Assembly (NCBI GenBank): GCA_963930645.1 | Contig: OZ005648.1 | Coordinates: 247,047,436-247,111,435, forward strand | Direction of reading: 5' to 3' | Length of the DNA stretch: 64,000 nt | Source of the DNA: Salticus scenicus | Lineage: Eukaryota; Arthropoda; Arachnida; Araneae; Salticidae | In this document: piece after piece, positions 58,230 to 64,000 of the stretch | Numbering within the stretch: position 1 is the stretch's first letter | Layout: each line of letters opens with the position of its first letter | Translations under genes and position numbers: made by a program | Notes under the pieces: model-generated | The model's database searches: none | What the model saw: only the letters and a program-made list of their open reading frames with translations | What the model was told of the DNA's origin: nothing

Positions 58230-59467
58230 TTAATTTAAATATCTACTATTGTCAACTTATTTTCATCTAAAGTACCCAGCCATGGGTGACATCTGCGTAA
58301 TTTAAACTCCCTAGCATCAGACTAAATGAAGAAAAAAAAATTCTAAAATCTACTCAATTTAAATTTCTACTATGAAAGACCCCAAATTCCTACATTTGAC
58401 AACTGGTAACTGCATATATTTTGTTTTACAACAGCACATTAAAATTCATTCCTCTGAACACCTCCTCATTCCCCACAGTCATTTAGACAATCTTCACCAA
58501 CCTCAGGGTTAGTTACATTAACATACTGATCTACATAACTTGCACATGACCCCTGTAAAACAAAAATGTAAACAAACACAAAAATTTCAAACCACCAGCG
58601 AGATGACTGTCTTCCAAGAGCAGGATACCGAGAGCTCTACAAGACACTAAAAAAAACAAATTTGCAATTTAGACTCTTCGACATGTCCTATAAGGGTAAA
58701 GAAAGCGACCACCAGCCATCCGCTGACCTCCCTATTACAAACACAAAAAAAAAATTACATGGTATATACATATTACAAACAATAGCATAAGGCAAATTCT
58801 GGAATAACCATATTACATCAACTTAAATTTATCAGCCACACACATATATTAAACTTTGTACTTGGAAAAAAAAATCAAAACATACCAATTACTCCTTTTT
58901 TTTTTTTTTTTTTTTTGAACTTCCCAGTGCACATATTACATCCACCATTTAAAGCATAACCACACCAGTACCAAAAAATTTTTCAAGCGAAACAAGAGTT
59001 TTCATCTTCGCCAACGATATACCAAAAACAAGTTTTATTTTTTCAAATTTTTACTTTTTTTTTTTTTTTTGTTTCAAATTTACTATTTTTATCATCAAGA
59101 TATACAGTTGGATCCGCGCTCAAGTGCCTGTGTACCTACATCTGGCACAGGTTAACATATTCTTATTTTAAAATGTCTTACTAAATTTAAATCTAATTTA
59201 TATCAAAAGTGAATACATGCACTGAGAAGTTGGAAAGTGACTGATTAAAAGACATAAAAATCATTTATCTTAAAATTTCACATGCTCTTTGTAATATCAC
59301 AAAAACATATACACAACACACAACAACAGAAATTTGGTAAAAATTTTTAACAAGGTCTGTATGACCAAGCGCACACTGACATATAATTAAACTTGCAATT
59401 AAAATTTTTAATGAAATTCTACTGACAATTTCTTCTTTTAAAGTCCTGAAATACATATACATTCAGA
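57357..59467. other. Unique spacer of the giant inverted repeat (2.1 kb)
   Basis: No internal inverted match. The plus strand is rich in A and C and poor in G through most of it. Poly-T tracts stand at 58199-58227, 58898-58916 and 59052-59070. Short frames here are low-complexity and unsupported. Confidence 0.7.
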
Positions 59468-61452
59468 AAGTTTTATGAGTAGTAGGAAGTTTTTTTTGGG
59501 GGGGAATTCAGCGGTCTTCCTGCGGTCTCTCGAGTTAAGCTACATGTAAATTCAAGGGAAGGAAAATGTCCTTATTTCACCTACGTAATTTGTGTTTAGA
59601 ATTTTTTTTTTGTGTGTGGCGGAAACTTTTTCAAAAAAAAAAAAAAAATTAAGTGGAATCTGAATGTTGTGTCCTATGCCTTCGTACAAAAATTTTTTTT
59701 TTCCCTTTTCTTTTCAAATTACAAAAATTATTTTTTTCTTTTGCTATGTGGTATATCGGTGTAGGGTCAGTTATTCCCATATTAACTGTTGCCTTCTTCG
59801 GGATGAAAATTAATTTTAGGATAAATTGCTAAATTTCTAATTTCAAAAAAACATCCATGGAATGTAATATAGTGTAATATTTTACTTAACATATTTGGAG
59901 CAGAAAAACTTTGTTGCAATGAAAAAATTGCTTGAGACATGTAGCATGTTATGGAAACTTTACAGGTTCTTTCTGTCGGCATCCACTGTGCAAAAATCAA
60001 CCTAGTGCTACAACTGTATATAAAAAAAACTTTTATGAATATGTAAGCACTAACTAATGTACAACATTATCAAGATCCCTTGGTGGAGTTGGCAGTCACC
60101 GGTGCCATGACCATGTGTAATAGAAATGAACTGTATACATCCAAATATTACTTTACACTTTTTTTTTTCACCTTTTTCTATTTTTATTACTTTTAACATT
60201 TAGACCTCAGTTTACTCCAAACTATCAGAATTTACCTCCATTACTAATCATTTAAGAAACCAATATGCACTGAGAGACCTCACTATTTCATAACCAAGTA
60301 CCAACATGTACAAAATTCTGTACCTCACTAAAACTCAATTTTTATTATGTAATGCAGAAAAAAAAGTTGTAAGCTTTCATAACTTTTCTAGAAAAAAAAA
60401 TTCAACCAATACTATTAAATTGAAAGATATTTGAATAAGCTTAAATGGAATAAACAACATGGGCAGCTCGAGAAAAAAAAATTCTGAATATTCACTACTT
60501 TCTCTTTCAACTTTGCATAACCACCCATCTATTCTACCTCCAAATTTTTACTAAGTAAATTCACCTTTTCCCAACATAAACTTCTCTTCTCGAGAAAAAT
60601 TTCATCATGATAATTCTTTAACACTAACACTATATCACTATCAACATTTCATACTTTCAAGAGCATAAACCTGTCAGTGAGAACTTTGTAAAGTATTAGC
60701 AACAAAATTTGTCGCCCCAATAGGTAAACTCATAGCCATTTAAAAAATTCAGTGGGAGACCCACAACAGACTTATTTCATATCTGCGAGCCAAAGAGTTT
60801 TCTGGCATACTCCAGTTCTCACACCAACATATCCCAAAATTCACATTGTCCCATTCAAAATATCCAAAAAAAATTCTAACATTTAGTTTTTTATCTCATA
60901 TCATTCATAAATTGCACAGAATAAAAATTTCAGAAGCAAAAAAAAAACTGATTTCTATTTCAATGTTAGTTAAACTTTTGGAATTTCTCTTTTTTTTTAT
61001 ATATATATATAAATAAACCTCAAACAATTAACTGTGAGATCAAAGTAATGACAACTATTTAATTTAACTCTGCCTAGCAAGAAGCAAATTTTTATTACCA
61101 TCCCAACACATTCCCTAATTTTCTGTTGAAGGAGGTACTATACTCATATAAAGACTTTGTTTACATTTTTGAAAAAAAAAATTTAATCAATTTTACACAC
61201 ATTGAATTTGCAGCTCAAAGTTCTCGTCAAAACATATCCTAAAGAACTAACCAATTTTCACTACTTTTATATATTTATATCTATTTTTTCTTTTTATTCA
61301 ACACATCAATATATCCCTCAGTATCCCTTGTCAAAGCATTACAGATTAATTTTTGACATTTACCCAATGCCACACTGAGGGCTGGTCACAAAACATAACT
61401 AGGTGGTAGCATTTATTTTTTATTTTTTATTTATTCGCATATTACTAATATT

Positions 61453-61495
<43 letters not shown>

Positions 61496-62662
61496 AGAAA
61501 ATTTTCAGATGCTGGGAAAAATTATTCTCTATTTATATAAGCAGGTAGACAAATACCCTATTAGGGCTGGTACAGAAAATTCAAAATCATGCACTTAGGC
61601 ATTCAATACAGGCAACCCCCCCCCCCAAAAAAAAAAAAAAAAAAAAAAAATTAAGTCAACCTGAGGACAAACACAACAGAGCTAAGGTAGTTCTGCGTGC
61701 AAGGGAGAGGTTAGCCAGCACTGCAATACCAGCTCAAAACAATATACAAATAGAACCGCACCCAGCCAATAAATAGTTCCATATTTGATTAATTATCCTC
61801 CACCTACAGTAATAAAATTTTTTGCTAAATTTTCAAATTGTGACCCACACTCAGAGTGACAAATTAAAAACAATTTCTCTTTTAAAATCACATTTTTAGA
61901 TACATAATTACTTAGCATTCCAAAATTTTGATGAAAAGTTTACTACCATTCCCTAATTGAGAAAAAAAAAATTTAAATTGTCTTTACTTTTCAAATTTGT
62001 TTTTATCACTGACACATTAAAAAGCACAAAATTTTCAAATTCCACAACAGCAATGAAAAATAACCTCCTCAGTGATTACACTATAACTCAAATAAACAAA
62101 CTAAAATTTCACATGCAAACATTCATTAAAACTGATACCAAAGTATATTTAAAAAAAATTGAAATATTTACATATGCATACAACAGAACAGCAACACAAA
62201 TTCTAGAACTGGTCTCGGCTCCAGTTGTGACGATGAGAAAGAAAGATTTGTTACTTTTTTCTCTCATCGTTGGTTTAATTTAATTAATTATGAAATTTTC
62301 TTCTCCGTCTAATATAGCACATTACTTTAATATATTACTTTTACTCTAAGTTTTAAACTACAACTTAACTTTTAATTTTTTCCTCACACTACTAAGTTAC
62401 TTTAAAGCGCGTTGTGTATTACAATTACCCAGGTTCCCCAACAATAGCCAAAGTTTGTGCAATGAACTTGCACCCTAGAACTTGTGCCAGCCCTGTTGTG
62501 ATTTTTTACTCAAGGTAGGTGTAAAATGATTTTTTCTACATTATGGTCTATGGCAGCCTCTGTCTCACGTTAACCAAATTTAAACTTTCTTTAGGTTATT
62601 ATGAACAGACAGAGACTCTCATAGACACCCTTTTAAATATTATAAATGTTATTACATACTAC

Positions 62663-62694
<32 letters not shown>

Positions 62695-64000
62695 AGTGGG
62701 CAATTGGCCACCCCCCCAAAAATAAACCAAATTAAAAATTATTAGTCCTGTATCCTGCTGTGAGTAAGAGGAAGTCAGCCCTCACATATAAAATAGATCT
62801 TGTTATACAACAATGCTCATAAATTTTTCTTAAATACTAAGACTTAAATAAATAAAGCTAACTTTTAATTCCCTCCTCTTTTTTTTTCTTCTTTTAAGTC
62901 TTTTAGTCAACACTTCTCTCACAGCAGGGTACTAAATTGCCCATAAAAATAAAACATGTAAATATATATATATAACTCTTTCTTTTTTTTTTTTTTTTTT
63001 TGACAGTTATCAGCCAAATGATAACCAACAAAAAAGGAAATTTAAATGGTCACAGTTGTTCATTTAAACATTCTGCAAAAATTAAGAGTTTAGGTAATTT
63101 ATCTACACAACTCATCAAATTTTTATACAATTTGTTTTCTAGCTAGATTTAAATCTATTAATAGCTACTCACAACTATCTAATAAATACAAAATTGTTAA
63201 TTAAAGAATTAAGCCAAACCGAACAACTGTGACCTAAACTTGCCAGTTATTTACTGAATCATATATACAAATAGTTCAACTGAAACAAATAGAGAAATCA
63301 AGCAATAATAATAAGAATCAAATGTTATTATTTTACTTTTATTTCATTCGATAAACTTTGATCCTCTGGTCATTCAGCAGATATATTAATCAACTTCTTA
63401 ATTCACATAAAAAATTAATAGTACTTTAACACCTATTGTCTCTTTGGGGTAGAGTTCATCATACAACTTTATGAAATAAAAATAGCAGTCTCTTTACCAA
63501 CATTCCAAAAACTTTATTCATTATAAACACTGTTGGTCAATTAATTAAGGTCCTAATCTTATGTTAAAATAACAAATCGCTTTTAGTCTTTCGAATAGCC
63601 CTACAAACTACATTCGATAACAATTTTACTAAGTGCAAAGTCTACTACTAGAAAGACACAAATACATATAAAGAAATAAAAGGTAATATTTACCACTTAT
63701 ACTTTGTAGTCGAGGGAAATCAGGGGCTGACTGGAGGTCCCCTTATTTTTACTGTTGACACAACTAAGACTTTTCTCGCGGTATGATTTCCAAGCAGATG
63801 ATTATTATTAATTCTGGATTTCGCGAGAAATTCCTTTGGCCATAATTATTCATACGGATGGCTTTTCTCCTGTATGAGTGAAGGCCTATAGGTCGATCAA
63901 CCCTACTTTAACAGCTTGAACTCGTAGTAACACAAAACTCCACTACATCACTTGTTTGAGCAAATTTCTTTACGAAGCTACTACTTTATTTTGTGGTTGT
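59468..64000 (-). repeat. Right arm of the giant inverted repeat, cut by the window end
   Basis: This is the reverse complement of 52839-57356 with scattered substitutions and homopolymer-length changes. For example, a (A)30 tract near 55372-55400 corresponds to a TTTTTA-type tract near 61414-61435. The inner edge is at TTATGAGTAGTAGGAAG (59473). The outer edge is not seen, so total arm length and any flanking duplication are unknown. Confidence 0.9.

Noticed and set aside
1..64000. CRISPR arrays, operons, ribosome binding sites, phage or integrated viral genes
   Set aside because: The organisation is eukaryotic throughout. The direct repeats seen are microsatellites or degenerate tandem arrays, and no viral structural or replication gene is recognisable.

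Overview
This window looks like AT-rich, repeat-dense nuclear DNA from an arthropod. A chelicerate such as a spider is my best guess, from the style of the repeats; no diagnostic gene proves it. The reasons for calling it animal DNA are long stretches without open frames, abundant microsatellites and homopolymers, short exons bounded by clean GT-AG sites, and many decayed eukaryotic transposons (hAT, Tc1/mariner, pogo, Mutator-like, a tRNA-headed SINE, Penelope-like terminal repeats). There is no prokaryotic or viral gene organisation, operon or CRISPR array.

Layout. 1-31 kb is gene-poor. It holds a ~165-bp tandem array (790-1625), a dead Tc1/mariner transposase (2051-2535), a TIR element full of a GGGATGAATGGGACA motif (3193-4531), small hAT and palindromic elements (8194-8381, 9353-9519), a SINE fragment beside a 1.7-kb TIR element (12910-14905), a composite SINE-like dimer (14985-15650), a tandem G/C-run repeat block (19609-21811) and a GC-enriched block of unknown nature (21990-22440). 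A full-length SINE with a 14-bp target duplication (27466-27982) is interrupted by the only assembly gap. Next to it, a second SINE copy in reverse orientation has been split by a 2.6-kb Mutator/hAT-like element with a 9-bp target duplication (28205-30795).

31-51 kb carries the one gene I can support: the 3' end of a plus-strand gene with five clean exons (36567-36805, 38641-38782, 43611-43751, 45863-46039, 50573-50824) and a probable sixth, upstream exon (31234-31327) that shows an apparent 1-base frameshift. Joined, they give about 316 residues of continuous C-terminal protein, plus about 30 more from the upstream exon. I do not recognise the family. Its introns hold two hAT-like elements, a pogo-type MITE, a mariner MITE, a mariner fold-back element and three degenerate tandem arrays. 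One exon has been partly duplicated together with its donor site.

52-64 kb is one very large inverted repeat. Arms of about 4.5 kb (52839-57356 and 59468-64000, the latter cut off by the window end) face each other across a 2.1-kb unique spacer. The arms differ by roughly 2% where I compared them, so they are distinct sequences rather than one copy mirrored exactly. They encode nothing I can support and show a strong strand composition bias. This palindrome is the most unusual structure in the window.
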